Part shown: piece by piece, positions 52,483 through 61,555 of the stretch | Position numbering within the stretch: position 1 is the first letter of the stretch | Layout: the number at the start of each line of letters is the position of its first letter | Assembly (NCBI GenBank): GCA_041739465.1 | Contig: JBGSNX010000041.1 | Coordinates: forward strand, 1 to 64,000 | DNA from: BOKV01 sp041739465 | GTDB taxonomy: Bacteria > Pseudomonadota > Alphaproteobacteria > Rhizobiales > Rhizobiaceae | Direction of reading: 5' to 3' | DNA: 64,000 bases | Program-made: the position numbers and the translations under genes | Notes under the pieces: model-generated | Databases searched by the model: none | Told to the model about the DNA's origin: nothing | Seen by the model: the letters and a program-made list of their open reading frames with translations, nothing else

Positions 52483-52866
52483 TCAGAACATCCAGCTTAG
52501 CGGATTGGCAATCGGCTCGCCGCGGTTGAGCTTTTGCAGCCCGGTAACGAGGCGGATGATCATCCAGATGAAGGTTGCAAGCAGAACCAGAATGCCGATC
52601 AGCACAAAGGTCAAGATGGCCCCGATGACCGAGTACAGAAACCCGATCCAGAACGTCCGGATGAGCCAGGTGTAATGGCTGTCGACGATGCCACCGGCCT
52701 TGCCCCGGTTGATGTAGGCCAATACCAGGCCGACGATTGTGGTGATGCCGACCAGAAAACCGACGAGGTACAAAACATAGATCAACTGTGCATTCTGCGT
52801 GCCAGGATCCATCATCCCGGCGGCGGCTTTGACATTGTTGTCCTGTGGCTGAAAGTTGTCGCTCAT
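52483..52866 (-). CDS. DUF4870-type small membrane protein
   Basis: A 127-residue protein with three predicted membrane helices and a polar N-terminus (MSDNFQPQ). WLIRTFWIGFLYSVIGAI and the following helix match DUF4870-like proteins, which have no set function. It lies between glcE and glcF, an unusual place that hints at a role in assembling or anchoring the glycolate oxidase. The start is the ATG at 52866, with AAGGGG about 12 bp upstream. Confidence 0.82.
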   Translation of the reverse strand: MSDNFQPQDNNVKAAAGMMDPGTQNAQLIYVLYLVGFLVGITTIVGLVLAYINRGKAGGIVDSHYTWLIRTFWIGFLYSVIGAILTFVLIGILVLLATFIWMIIRLVTGLQKLNRGEPIANPLSWMF

Positions 52867-52895
52867 GTTCGTCGATCCCCTTGACGATTTGAAGT

Positions 52896-54080
52896 TCAAG
52901 CAGCGACATTGAAGCCCATCCATCCACGGTTGAAAATGCCCTTGGGGTCAAATTGGCGGCGCAACTGGGCGGAGAGCATGCCGATTGCCGCAGATTGTGG
53001 CTGAAAAGCCGCCTGCGATGGCTCCAGCAATTCGGACTTGCGCACAATTTGCGCGCTGCCGCCGGTTTTCTGCATGGCAAAGGCCAATACCTCGGACATC
53101 TGCGAATCATCGGCATCGACTGCCCGAAGCCAGACAAGCCCGCCGCCCCAGTCCAGAAGCGTCTCGATTGCCAGTTTGCTGGAAATGCCGTCGATCAAAG
53201 CGGGGGCACTGGAAGGCCTCACTGACACCCGCCACACCGACCCCGGCTTGCCCGCAAACGGTTCGACATCGCGGACCGATTTCCATATCTGCGTGCTGGT
53301 GGCAGGATCAAACACGGTTTGGCTTTCACCAAATTCAGCAAGCTGGGATGCCAGTTTTTGAGCGCGATACCGCACCGAGCTTTCAAACCCTTCCAGACGA
53401 ACAAAGGTTTGTGCTTCCCCGCCTTCGCCAAGATGCGCGGCACCGTTCACATCGAAGGGCGAACCCAGCGCCAGCGAGAGAGCCTCCACCGCTTTCTGCG
53501 TCGACAAACCGCGCAAGACCAATGTGCCGGTGGTTTCTGGCTTGGGCAAGACCTTGAACGTGATCTCGCTCAGCACACCGAGCGTGCCCCACGCGCCGCA
53601 CATCAGCTTTACCAGATCATAGCCGGTGACGTTTTTCATCACCCGGCCGCCGTTCTTGATGATGGTGCCGGAGCCATCGACAAAGCGAACTCCGATGGCG
53701 CTGTCGCGAACCGAGCCGGCCTGGATGCGTCGCGGTCCGGCAGATGCTGCAGAAACCATCCCGCCAATGGTGGGCTCGCCAACGGTTCCCAGCAGCATGC
53801 GCCAGTCAGATGGCTCAAACGGCAGATGCTGGCCCTCAGCTGCCAACGCAGTTGCTACTTGCGCAACAGGAGTGCCTGCCTTTGCCGCGATTGTCAGAGC
53901 TGCGGGTTCATACAAGGTGATGCCGTTGAGGCCTGCAGTCGATAATCTGTCGGGCAAGGTTTGCGTGGAAATACGCCGCGTGCCGCCCCCGGCAATTTCC
54001 ATCGGTCGGGCAAGCGCTGCCGATTGCGCAACCATCTGCGACAATTCGGTTTCGGAGTGCGGCTGCAGGAGTTGTACCAT
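52896..54080 (-). CDS. glcE: Glycolate oxidase FAD-binding subunit
   Basis: A 394-residue FAD-binding (PCMH/VAO-type) subunit that pairs with GlcD. The FAD site is seen in GTPVAQVATALAAEG and in the block GTVGEPTIGGMVSAASAGPRR, shortened to its core GEPTIGGMVSAASAGP (about 105). Compared with GlcD it lacks a C-terminal catalytic cap. The ATG at 54080 lies 5 bp after the glcD stop; the frame is open to 54167 inside glcD but that part is not real. Confidence 0.94.
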   Translation of the reverse strand: MVQLLQPHSETELSQMVAQSAALARPMEIAGGGTRRISTQTLPDRLSTAGLNGITLYEPAALTIAAKAGTPVAQVATALAAEGQHLPFEPSDWRMLLGTVGEPTIGGMVSAASAGPRRIQAGSVRDSAIGVRFVDGSGTIIKNGGRVMKNVTGYDLVKLMCGAWGTLGVLSEITFKVLPKPETTGTLVLRGLSTQKAVEALSLALGSPFDVNGAAHLGEGGEAQTFVRLEGFESSVRYRAQKLASQLAEFGESQTVFDPATSTQIWKSVRDVEPFAGKPGSVWRVSVRPSSAPALIDGISSKLAIETLLDWGGGLVWLRAVDADDSQMSEVLAFAMQKTGGSAQIVRKSELLEPSQAAFQPQSAAIGMLSAQLRRQFDPKGIFNRGWMGFNVAA

Positions 54081-54085
54081 TGCAA

Positions 54086-55426
54086 TCAGGCCGCCGCACG
54101 CTGGTTGCGGTGGCGACGCGAATGGCTGACGTCCATCGGGAAGACCTTGGCTGGATTGAGCAGCCATGCCGGATCAAAAACGTCCTTCACTCGCATCTGG
54201 ATTTCCATGTCATCACGGGTGAACTGGTGGTGCATCAGCTCCCGCTTTTCGATACCGACCCCGTGCTCCCCGGTCAGGCATCCGCCAACTTCAACACACA
54301 GCCGCAGGATGTCGGAGCCGAAATCCTCGCATTTTTCCTGGTCGCCCGGCTTGTTGGCGTCAAACAGGATCAGCGGGTGCAGATTGCCGTCGCCTGCATG
54401 GAAAACATTGGCAACACCCAAGCCGTATTCCTTGGCCATTTCGCCCATCCGGCGAAGCACAAAAGGCAGTTGGGATGTTGGAATGGTGCCGTCCATGCAC
54501 ATGTAATCGGCCATCTGTCCCATCGCGCCAAAGGCAGCCTTTCGGCCTTTCCAGATCAGGTCTGACTGGGCGGCGGATTCGCTCTCGCGCATCACCTTGG
54601 GCGCATGGCGCGCCGCCACTTCCTTGATGCGGGCCAGTTGGTCGTCAATTTCCTGCGGCGATCCTTCCACTTCAACGATCAGCAGCGCTTCTACATCTGT
54701 CGGATAACCGGCATGGGCGAAGTTTTCACAAGCGATGATGGCTGGGCCATCCATGAACTCCATCGCGACCGGCAAGACCCCGGACTTGATGATATCTGCG
54801 ACACAGGCCCCGGCAACTTCACTGTCATCAAAGCCCATCAGGATCGGCCTTGCGCCTTCAGGCTTGCGCAGGATGCGCAGCACCGCTTCGGTCACGATGC
54901 CGAACTGGCCTTCAGAACCGCACACAATGCCCAAAAGGTCATAGCCCGCGCCATCGCACCATGGGCCGCCGATTTCAACGATCTCACCATCCATGGTGAC
55001 CATGGTCACACCGAGCAGATTGTTGGTGGTCACGCCATATTTGAGGCAATGGGCACCGCCCGAATTCATGGCGATGTTGCCGGCAATGGCGCAGGCCAGC
55101 TGGCTCGAAGGGTCCGGCGCATAAAAGAAGCCCTCCGCTTCCACCGAGGCCGAGACGTTCAAATTGGTTATGCCTGCTTCAACCCTGATGTAGCGGTCGG
55201 GAAAGTTGGTTTCGAGCACCTTGTAGAGGCGCGAAACGCCTACAACCACACAATCGGCGGTGGGCAATGCACCACCGGCAAGGGATGTGCCGGAACCGCG
55301 CGGGACAACCGGGACACCGAACCTTGCGCAGACCTTCAAAATCTTGGCCACATCGCCAGTCGAACGTGGCAGAACCACCGCCAGCGGCGGACACCGGTAG
55401 GCGGTCAGCGCGTCGCATTCATTCAT
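54086..55426 (-). CDS. glcD: Glycolate oxidase catalytic subunit, N-terminus shifted out of frame
   Basis: A 446-residue frame covering the FAD-binding domain (PLAVVLPRSTGDVAKIL, RGSGTSLAGGALP, CAIAGNIAMNSGGAHC) and the catalytic C-terminal domain (GEHGVGIEKRELM). It begins at an ATG right at a 4-bp tandem duplication (TGAA twice, 55418-55425). Removing one copy would join it to the fragment at 55419-55553 and read YECDALTAYR, the normal family sequence. The intact protein would be about 490 residues, like other GlcD. As read, the first 44 residues come from another frame, so this may be a broken, restarted or error-bearing gene. Confidence 0.85.
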   Translation of the reverse strand: MNECDALTAYRCPPLAVVLPRSTGDVAKILKVCARFGVPVVPRGSGTSLAGGALPTADCVVVGVSRLYKVLETNFPDRYIRVEAGITNLNVSASVEAEGFFYAPDPSSQLACAIAGNIAMNSGGAHCLKYGVTTNNLLGVTMVTMDGEIVEIGGPWCDGAGYDLLGIVCGSEGQFGIVTEAVLRILRKPEGARPILMGFDDSEVAGACVADIIKSGVLPVAMEFMDGPAIIACENFAHAGYPTDVEALLIVEVEGSPQEIDDQLARIKEVAARHAPKVMRESESAAQSDLIWKGRKAAFGAMGQMADYMCMDGTIPTSQLPFVLRRMGEMAKEYGLGVANVFHAGDGNLHPLILFDANKPGDQEKCEDFGSDILRLCVEVGGCLTGEHGVGIEKRELMHHQFTRDDMEIQMRVKDVFDPAWLLNPAKVFPMDVSHSRRHRNQRAAA

Positions 55427-55553
55427 AGGCGAGGGTTTCAGCCGGATCGGAAATCACGTCTTGCGCGCCAATGGCGTCAGCCAGCGCTGCCGTGATCTCT
55501 GCCTTGCGTGCAAGCACCAGCGGATCGGGCAACGGCATCTCGATTCTTGACAT
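55419..55553 (-). pseudogene. glcD: N-terminal fragment of glcD
   Basis: This frame encodes the missing start of GlcD: MSRIEMPLPDPLVLARKAEI, then a helix, ending in LAYE. It starts at ATG 55553 with GGAG just upstream and stops at TGA 55419-55421, overlapping the downstream frame by 8 bp. A 4-bp duplication separates it from the rest of glcD. Whether the fragment is translated and contributes to a two-piece enzyme cannot be told. Confidence 0.75.
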
Positions 55554-55685
55554 GGTCTCCTCCAGGTCGTTCTGCGGGCCGTTGTTTGTTCGGCCTTTTT
55601 TCATGGTAACGCTTGTTGGCTCAGGGTTACAAGCCACACTGGTGTCACATCGGGAGAAGCGCCGCCATGCACCTTGTTGCTCTAT

Positions 55686-55700
55686 TGACGTCTACCGTCA
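55686..55700. promoter_or_regulatory. Possible operator in the glc/lut divergent region
   Basis: TGACG-TCTAC-CGTCA is a perfect 5-5-5 inverted repeat overlapping a TTGACG (55685-55690) that could be the -35 box of the lut operon. A GntR-type regulator site is plausible between the divergent glycolate and lactate genes, but no regulator gene is in the window. Confidence 0.35.
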
Positions 55701-55753
55701 GGCCCTAGATAGATTTGTGTCTCAGACAGTCAAAAACATTCTCTGCGTGGAAA

Positions 55754-56521
55754 ATGAAAACCGAAAAAAAGAAGCCCCGCGTCGGCCTGTTCGTCACTTG
55801 CCTTGTGGATCTGTTCAGGCCAAGCGTGGGGTTTGCCACGGTGGAGCTGCTGGAGCAGGCCGGCTGCGAGGTTGACGTACCTTTCGCGCAAACATGCTGC
55901 GGCCAGCCCGCGTACAATTCCGGCGACCGCAAGGATGCACGCGAAATCGCCCGGCAGGTGATCGAGGCATTTGAGGGTTATGACTATGTGGTTGCCCCTT
56001 CAGGCTCCTGCGCAGGGATGTTGAAGAAGCATTATGCCGAATTGTTTGCCGACGAACCCGCTTTTCACAAGCGCGCCGTTGCGTTTTCCATGCGTGTCCA
56101 CGAACTCGTCAGCTTTCTGCATGATGTGCGCGGTATCAAGGAAGTATCAGCCAGTTTCGATGCAAAGGTTACTTATCACGATTCATGCTCCGGCCTGCGG
56201 GAGTTGGGCATCCAGAATCAACCAAGGCAATTGCTAGCCAGCGTCAAGGGCGTGACCCTTGCCGAAATGAAAGGGCCTGACATCTGCTGCGGTTTTGGCG
56301 GCACGTTCTGCGTCAAATATCCCGATGTTTCCAATGCGATCGTTGGCGAGAAAACCGCCTCGATCAATGCCACCGGCGCAGACCTGCTGCTTGCGGGGGA
56401 TCTAGGCTGCCTCATGAACATGTCCGGCAAGCTGAAGCGCGAGGGCAGCAAGGTCAAGGCAAGGCACATTGCCGAGGTCCTGGCGGGAATGACCTCTGAA
56501 CCGGCTATCGGAGAAGGATGA
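55754..56521 (+). CDS. lutA: L-lactate oxidation complex, (Fe-S) subunit LutA
   Basis: A 255-residue CCG-domain protein of the LutA/YkgE/GlpC type. Two cysteine-rich segments (TCCGQPAYNSGD, DICCGFGGTF) define two CCG domains. With LutB and LutC it forms the LldD-independent L-lactate oxidising complex described in Bacillus and proteobacteria. The start is the ATG at 55754 (MKTEKKKP); the frame is open to 55715. It overlaps lutB by 4 bp and leads the rightward operon. Confidence 0.92.
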   Translation: MKTEKKKPRVGLFVTCLVDLFRPSVGFATVELLEQAGCEVDVPFAQTCCGQPAYNSGDRKDAREIARQVIEAFEGYDYVVAPSGSCAGMLKKHYAELFADEPAFHKRAVAFSMRVHELVSFLHDVRGIKEVSASFDAKVTYHDSCSGLRELGIQNQPRQLLASVKGVTLAEMKGPDICCGFGGTFCVKYPDVSNAIVGEKTASINATGADLLLAGDLGCLMNMSGKLKREGSKVKARHIAEVLAGMTSEPAIGEG

Positions 56522-57954
56522 ACATGGTCGAGATCACCTCCCCCGCCTTCAAGGACAATTCCACCGGTGCACTTGCCGATGTGAACCTGCAAAAGGCCAT
56601 GCGCCATGTGCGCGTGAACTTCATCGAAAAACGGGCCAAGGCTGCCGCCGCACTGCCGGAGTTTGACGATCTGCGGTCCAGCGCCAGGGCGATCAAGGAC
56701 CATGTTCTTGATCACCTTGATCTCTACCTTGAGGCCTATGAGGCAAAAGTCACTGAACGTGGTGGCCATGTGCATTGGGCAGCAAATGCGATTGAAGCGC
56801 GTGGCATCGTCCTTGATATCTGCCGCAAGGTGAATGCCAAAACGGCGACAAAGGGCAAGTCGATGATTACCGAGGAAATCGGGCTCAACGACTTTCTGGA
56901 AAAGAACGGCGTGACGCCGATTGAAACCGATCTGGGCGAATACATCATCCAACTGCGCGGTGAACACCCCAGCCACATCATTGCGCCAGCCGTGCATCTG
57001 ACCATGGATCAGGTTCGCGAGGACTTCCGCAAGGCGCACAAGCATTTGCCCGCAGACCGGCCGTTGAACGAGCCGCAAAGCCTGCTGCTGGAAGCGCGCG
57101 GAATTTTGCGCGACCGGTTCTTGAAGGCAGATGTCGGTATCACCGGAGCGAATTTCCTGGTTGCCGAAACCGGTTCCTCTGTCATCGTGACCAATGAGGG
57201 CAATGGTGATCTCACCCAGATCCTGCCCAAGGTACACATCGTCGTTGCGTCCATTGAAAAGATCGTGCCGACACTGGAAGACATGAGCCAGATCGTGCGG
57301 GTTCTGGCCCGTTCGGCGACCGGCCAGGAGATGAGTGTCTACACGACGCTATCCACCGGTCCGCGCCGCAAAGGCGATCCCGACGGCCCTGAGCAATACC
57401 ATGTGATCCTGCTCGACAATGGCCGCTCGACCATGCTGGGCAATGAATTTCGCGACATGCTGCGCTGCATCCGTTGTGGTGCCTGCATGAACCATTGCCC
57501 GGTCTATCAATCCGTTGGCGGCCATGCCTATGGCTGGGTCTATCCGGGCCCGATGGGTTCGGTTCTGACCCCTGCGCTTATCGGCATCGAGAAATCGGCG
57601 CATCTGCCGAATGCATCAACCCTTTGTGGCCGTTGCGAATCTGTTTGCCCGATGCAAATCCCATTGCCCAAACTGCTGCGGCATTGGCGCGAGCGGGAAT
57701 TCGAGCAGCACCTGACGCCGGCAAGCGTGCGGTTTGGCCTTGGCATCTGGGCCTATGCAGCCAAGCGGCCAGCGCTCTATCAGCGCATGACCGGGTTCAC
57801 GATGGGAATGCTGCGGTTTCTTTCGGGCGGGCGCGGGCGTTTCCGCTGGCTGCCGTTGGCAGGCGGATGGACAAAACACCGCGATCTGTCAGCACCACAG
57901 GGGCGCACTTTCATGGCGCAATGGAAGGCCAAGCAGGCGAGGATTTCCAAGTGA
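56518..57954 (+). CDS. lutB: L-lactate oxidation complex, iron-sulfur subunit LutB
   Basis: A 478-residue protein. Its N-terminal part is LUD-like (related to LutC) and its C-terminal part carries two 4Fe-4S motifs, CIRCGACMNHCPVY (about 318) and CGRCESVCPM (about 369). It is the electron-transfer core of the Lut complex. The ATG overlaps the lutA stop (ATGA) and the stop overlaps the lutC start. Confidence 0.93.
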   Translation: MNMVEITSPAFKDNSTGALADVNLQKAMRHVRVNFIEKRAKAAAALPEFDDLRSSARAIKDHVLDHLDLYLEAYEAKVTERGGHVHWAANAIEARGIVLDICRKVNAKTATKGKSMITEEIGLNDFLEKNGVTPIETDLGEYIIQLRGEHPSHIIAPAVHLTMDQVREDFRKAHKHLPADRPLNEPQSLLLEARGILRDRFLKADVGITGANFLVAETGSSVIVTNEGNGDLTQILPKVHIVVASIEKIVPTLEDMSQIVRVLARSATGQEMSVYTTLSTGPRRKGDPDGPEQYHVILLDNGRSTMLGNEFRDMLRCIRCGACMNHCPVYQSVGGHAYGWVYPGPMGSVLTPALIGIEKSAHLPNASTLCGRCESVCPMQIPLPKLLRHWREREFEQHLTPASVRFGLGIWAYAAKRPALYQRMTGFTMGMLRFLSGGRGRFRWLPLAGGWTKHRDLSAPQGRTFMAQWKAKQARISK

Positions 57955-58616
57955 GCCGCGAAGCAATCCTCTCCCGCATCAAGACCAGCCTTTCGGGCAA
58001 GGCGACCGACAAAAAACGCAAGGATGCCGTCGCAAGCCGGCTTGCCGCACATGCCAAAGGGGTTGTCCCGGCATCGCAGGACAATGGCGCAGGGGTAGTA
58101 GATCATTTCGTTCGCAAGGCTATCGAATCGGTGGCAAGCGTGGAAGTCGTGAAGCGATCCATGGCTGGCAAGGCAGTCACGCGTTTTCTGCGGGATCACA
58201 ATTTGCCGCAAAGCATCCGCTGCGGCGAAGATGCCCGCCTCAAGAAGATTGAATGGCCAAAGACTGGCGGACCGCAAGTCCTGAGCGGCCCAAGCGATGG
58301 CAGCGACCTGGCCGGCCTTAGCCATGCGCTGGCAGGGGTTTCGGAAACCGGGACGCTGATTTTGACATCGGGCCCGGACAATCCGACCACCATCAATTTT
58401 TTGCCCGAGAACCACATTTGCATCATCGAAGCGTCCGATATCGAAGCAAATTACGAGGCGGCCTTTGCGAAGCTGCGCCGCAAGCACCGGGGCGGCAACA
58501 TTCCGCGCACGGTCAACATGATCACCGGCCCGTCGCGCTCTGCCGATATCGAGCAAACCCTGATCTACGGCGCGCATGGCCCCGTTCGCCTGCACATCAT
58601 TGTCGTGAAAGACTGA
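57951..58616 (+). CDS. lutC: L-lactate oxidation complex, LUD-domain subunit LutC
   Basis: A 221-residue LUD-domain protein. The core ALAGVSETGTLILTSGPDNPTT, here the segment SETGTLILTSGPDNPTT (about 126-142), and RTVNMITGPSRSADIEQTL (about 184) are typical. The start is the GTG at 57951, with GAGGA 8 bp upstream, overlapping the lutB stop as GTGA. It is the last well-known gene of the operon; an uncharacterised gene follows with a 1-bp gap. Confidence 0.9.
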   Translation: MSREAILSRIKTSLSGKATDKKRKDAVASRLAAHAKGVVPASQDNGAGVVDHFVRKAIESVASVEVVKRSMAGKAVTRFLRDHNLPQSIRCGEDARLKKIEWPKTGGPQVLSGPSDGSDLAGLSHALAGVSETGTLILTSGPDNPTTINFLPENHICIIEASDIEANYEAAFAKLRRKHRGGNIPRTVNMITGPSRSADIEQTLIYGAHGPVRLHIIVVKD

Positions 58617-58617
58617 A

Positions 58618-59262
58618 ATGCCTCTGCAAAATCGCGTTGCCCCCGATGGCAGTCTGCACGCGAATGAAATGAGAGGGATGTTCACCGGCAATCGCGGCAT
58701 CATTCACGATCCGCAAACCAGGCAGCTTTCCGGCCGGCAATGGACAACGCGAAGCTGGCTTGTCTGCAGTTGCCAGTGGAAGGATTGGAAGCGGAAGGTA
58801 TGGGGCCTCAATTACAAGAACCGCGCTGGCGAGATGCGCCCCGGGTGGAGCGAACTCTTCTTCCTCGACGAAACAACCGCTTTGGCCGCAGGCCATCGCC
58901 CCTGCTTCACCTGCCGCAAGCAAGCCGCCACGAAGTTTCGCCATGCCTGTGAACCCGTCGAAACTCTAAAGGCGCTCGACGGGCAACTGCACCTGGAAAG
59001 GCGGCTTTCGTCAAAGACCGGGGCGCAGGGTTTGAGCGCCATTGACCTGTCAGGCTTGCCTGATGGCACAATTGTTGAAGCTGGCGGAAGTTTTTTCGCA
59101 ATAAAGGAAGGTCGCGCATTGAAATGGAGCTTTGCCGGCTATGCTTTGCCGATCGACCTTGGTGAACTCGTCAAGTATCCTGTATCGCTCGTCACGCCGA
59201 AACTGACAGTGAATGCCTTGAGGGCAGGATTCAAACCGGCATGGCACGCCAGCGCGGCATGA
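58618..59262 (+). CDS. Uncharacterised protein with CxxC motif after lutC
   Basis: I do not recognise a named family. The 214-residue protein has no signal peptide or membrane segment. It is Trp-rich in its first half (SWLVCSCQWKDWKRKVWG) and has a paired-cysteine motif in GHRPCFTCRKQAATKF (about 97-112), which resembles the Cys pair of Ada-type zinc domains (RPC-x2-C). It starts 1 bp after lutC and is probably co-transcribed with it. Roles in metal binding or nucleic acid interaction are only guesses. Confidence 0.75.
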   Translation: MPLQNRVAPDGSLHANEMRGMFTGNRGIIHDPQTRQLSGRQWTTRSWLVCSCQWKDWKRKVWGLNYKNRAGEMRPGWSELFFLDETTALAAGHRPCFTCRKQAATKFRHACEPVETLKALDGQLHLERRLSSKTGAQGLSAIDLSGLPDGTIVEAGGSFFAIKEGRALKWSFAGYALPIDLGELVKYPVSLVTPKLTVNALRAGFKPAWHASAA

Positions 59263-59293
59263 CTGGGCATAAGAAGAACGAAGGAACGCCAAC

Positions 59294-60040
59294 ATGGAAC
59301 GCTATGACTACCGCACCCAGCGCCTTCATGTGACTGCAGCCCTTTCCATTGGCAATCCGGTGGAGGCAGACCGCGCGCAGGCCAATTACCTTCTCAACGT
59401 GTTGCGCCTGAAGGCCGGTGACAAGGTGCTGTTGTTCAACGGTCGCGATGGCGAATGGCTTGCGCTGGTTGAGCCAACCGGCCGCAAATCCTGTGCGCTG
59501 GTACCGCAACAACAGACCCGACTGCAGCCGCCACCTTCAGACCTGTTGTATAGCTTTGCGCCACTCAAGCAGGGGCGACTTGAATACATGGTGCAAAAGG
59601 CGGTTGAAATGGGCGCTGGAAAACTGCAGCCAACCATCACCAGGCACACGCAAGTAAGTCGGCTCAATATCGAAAAAATGCAGACCCACGCCATCGAAGC
59701 GGCGGAGCAGTGTGGCATCCTGGCAATTCCGCAATGCCTGGCTGAAATTCCGTTGGCTCAGCTCATCGCTCGTTGGGAAGCAAACCGCCAGCTGGTCTAT
59801 TGCGATGAAGCTGCGCCAGACGCCGACCCACTGGAACTTTTAAAGCCGATCAGGGGAAAACCGCTGGGCCTGCTGATCGGTCCGGAGGGCGGTTTTTCCG
59901 AAGAGGAACGGGAAATCTTGCGAAAATTGCCGTTTGTTACCGTCATTCCACTAGGGCCACGTATCTTGCGTGCCGACACAGCAGCTGTAGCTGCCTTGGC
60001 AATTGTCCAGGCGGTGGCAGGAGACTGGGTGGCTCGCTGA
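59294..60040 (+). CDS. rsmE: 16S rRNA (uracil-N3)-methyltransferase RsmE
   Basis: Methylates U1498 of 16S rRNA. The 248-residue SPOUT protein has a PUA-like N-terminal domain and a trefoil-knot SAM domain with LLIGPEGGFSEEE (about 194) and PLGPRILRADTAA (about 223), both family signatures. The ATG at 59294 has an AAGGAA box 7 bp upstream. It lies just before gshA, a common pairing in alphaproteobacteria. Confidence 0.96.
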   Translation: MERYDYRTQRLHVTAALSIGNPVEADRAQANYLLNVLRLKAGDKVLLFNGRDGEWLALVEPTGRKSCALVPQQQTRLQPPPSDLLYSFAPLKQGRLEYMVQKAVEMGAGKLQPTITRHTQVSRLNIEKMQTHAIEAAEQCGILAIPQCLAEIPLAQLIARWEANRQLVYCDEAAPDADPLELLKPIRGKPLGLLIGPEGGFSEEEREILRKLPFVTVIPLGPRILRADTAAVAALAIVQAVAGDWVAR

Positions 60041-60161
60041 CCTCAACGTTCAATTTTTCAGCCTGATTGTTCAAGAAACTTTCGCTTGCCTGTCATGAGT
60101 ACGGGCCATATCTCGAACTGCCGGTCTTTCCAATTCCCTTCCTGCCGGTCAGAGGCATTTC

Positions 60162-61535
60162 ATGGCGCGCGATACCACCGACAACACACCGGTTGAAAAC
60201 AGGGCACAACTGGTTGCCTGGTTCGAGGACGGCTTCAAGCCGCGCGACCAATGGCGGATCGGCACCGAGCACGAGAAGTTCGGCTTTTACGCCAAAGATC
60301 ATTCGCCTGTGCCTTATGATGGCAAAAACGGAATCCAGGCTCTGCTGGAAGGAATGCGGGAAAAGCTCCGGTGGGAGCCGATCATGGACGAAGGCCGCAT
60401 CATCGGCCTCGTGGACACTGACGGCAAGGGCGCCATTTCGCTGGAGCCGGGCGGACAATTCGAGCTTTCCGGCGCGCCGCTTTCGAACATCTTTGAAACT
60501 TGCCGCGAATCCAATGCGCATCTTGCCATGGTGAAAACAGTGGCGGGCGATCTGGGGATTTCGTTTCTTGGCGTTGGCAGCAGCCCGACCTGGACGCTGG
60601 AGCAGACCCCGCGCATGCCCAAAAGCCGATACGCCATCATGTCGCGTTACATGCCCAAGGTTGGTACGCGCGGCCTCGACATGCTGTCCCGCACGGCAAC
60701 CATCCCGACCAATCTGGACTACAGCGACGAAGCCGACATGCGCTTGAAGGTTCAGGTTTCCAAGAAGCTGCAACCGCTTTCGTCTGCCTTGTTTGCACGC
60801 TCTCCCTTCACCGACGGCAAGCCGAACGGGCTACTGTCGTGGCGTTCGGACGTATGGCGCGACACCGATAACCAACGGGGTGGGTTCCAGTCCTTCATGC
60901 TGGAGCCCGGTTTCGGATTTGAAACCTACATCGACTGGGCACTCGACATCCCGATGTATTTCGTGATCCGCAATGGCAGGTACCATGATTGCACCCATGT
61001 GACTTTCCGCCAGTTCATGAACGGTGCCCTGCGCGAGACCTTGCCGGAGGGGATGCCCAATGTCGGGGACTGGAACAACCATTTGACGACGCTATTCCCC
61101 GATGTCCGGCTCAAGCGGTATTTCGAGATGCGTGGCGCCGATGGCGGACCATGGCGCGATATTTGCGCCCTGCCCGCATTCTGGGTTGGTCTGATGTACA
61201 GCCAAGATGCACTGGAGGGAGCGGCCGACATTACTGCCGACTGGACTGCCCATGACGTGGCGCAATACCGCGATGAAGTACCTGCCAAAGGCTTGAAGGC
61301 CACAATTCGTGGCCGGCCATTGCTGGAAGTTGCCCGTGAAGTGCTTGCGTTGGCTGAAAAGGGCCTTGAAGAACGCGGTCAGGTCAATTCGTCCGGGCAG
61401 GATGAAAGGGTGTTTTTGGCACCGTTGCAGGAAACTGTCGCCAGCGGCCTGACACCCGCCGAACGCCTGCTTGCGAAGTATCGTGGACCTTGGCTCGAGA
61501 ACCTCGACCGGCTGTTTGACGAGTATGCCTATTGA
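60162..61535 (+). CDS. gshA: Glutamate-cysteine ligase (plant/alphaproteobacterial type)
   Basis: First enzyme of glutathione synthesis. The 457-residue protein belongs to the class 3 GCL family shared with plants. It starts near FEDGFKPRDQWRIGTEHEKF (about 20-39, with the ATP/metal-binding Glu) and shows SRYMPKVGTRGLDMLSRT, LEPGFGFETYIDWALD and TLFPDVRLKRYFEMRGAD. Redox-sensing Cys pairs known in the plant enzyme are not obvious. AGAGG lies about 7 bp before the ATG. Confidence 0.96.
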   Translation: MARDTTDNTPVENRAQLVAWFEDGFKPRDQWRIGTEHEKFGFYAKDHSPVPYDGKNGIQALLEGMREKLRWEPIMDEGRIIGLVDTDGKGAISLEPGGQFELSGAPLSNIFETCRESNAHLAMVKTVAGDLGISFLGVGSSPTWTLEQTPRMPKSRYAIMSRYMPKVGTRGLDMLSRTATIPTNLDYSDEADMRLKVQVSKKLQPLSSALFARSPFTDGKPNGLLSWRSDVWRDTDNQRGGFQSFMLEPGFGFETYIDWALDIPMYFVIRNGRYHDCTHVTFRQFMNGALRETLPEGMPNVGDWNNHLTTLFPDVRLKRYFEMRGADGGPWRDICALPAFWVGLMYSQDALEGAADITADWTAHDVAQYRDEVPAKGLKATIRGRPLLEVAREVLALAEKGLEERGQVNSSGQDERVFLAPLQETVASGLTPAERLLAKYRGPWLENLDRLFDEYAY

Positions 61536-61555
61536 GGTCTGTCAAAGCCCGGTGA

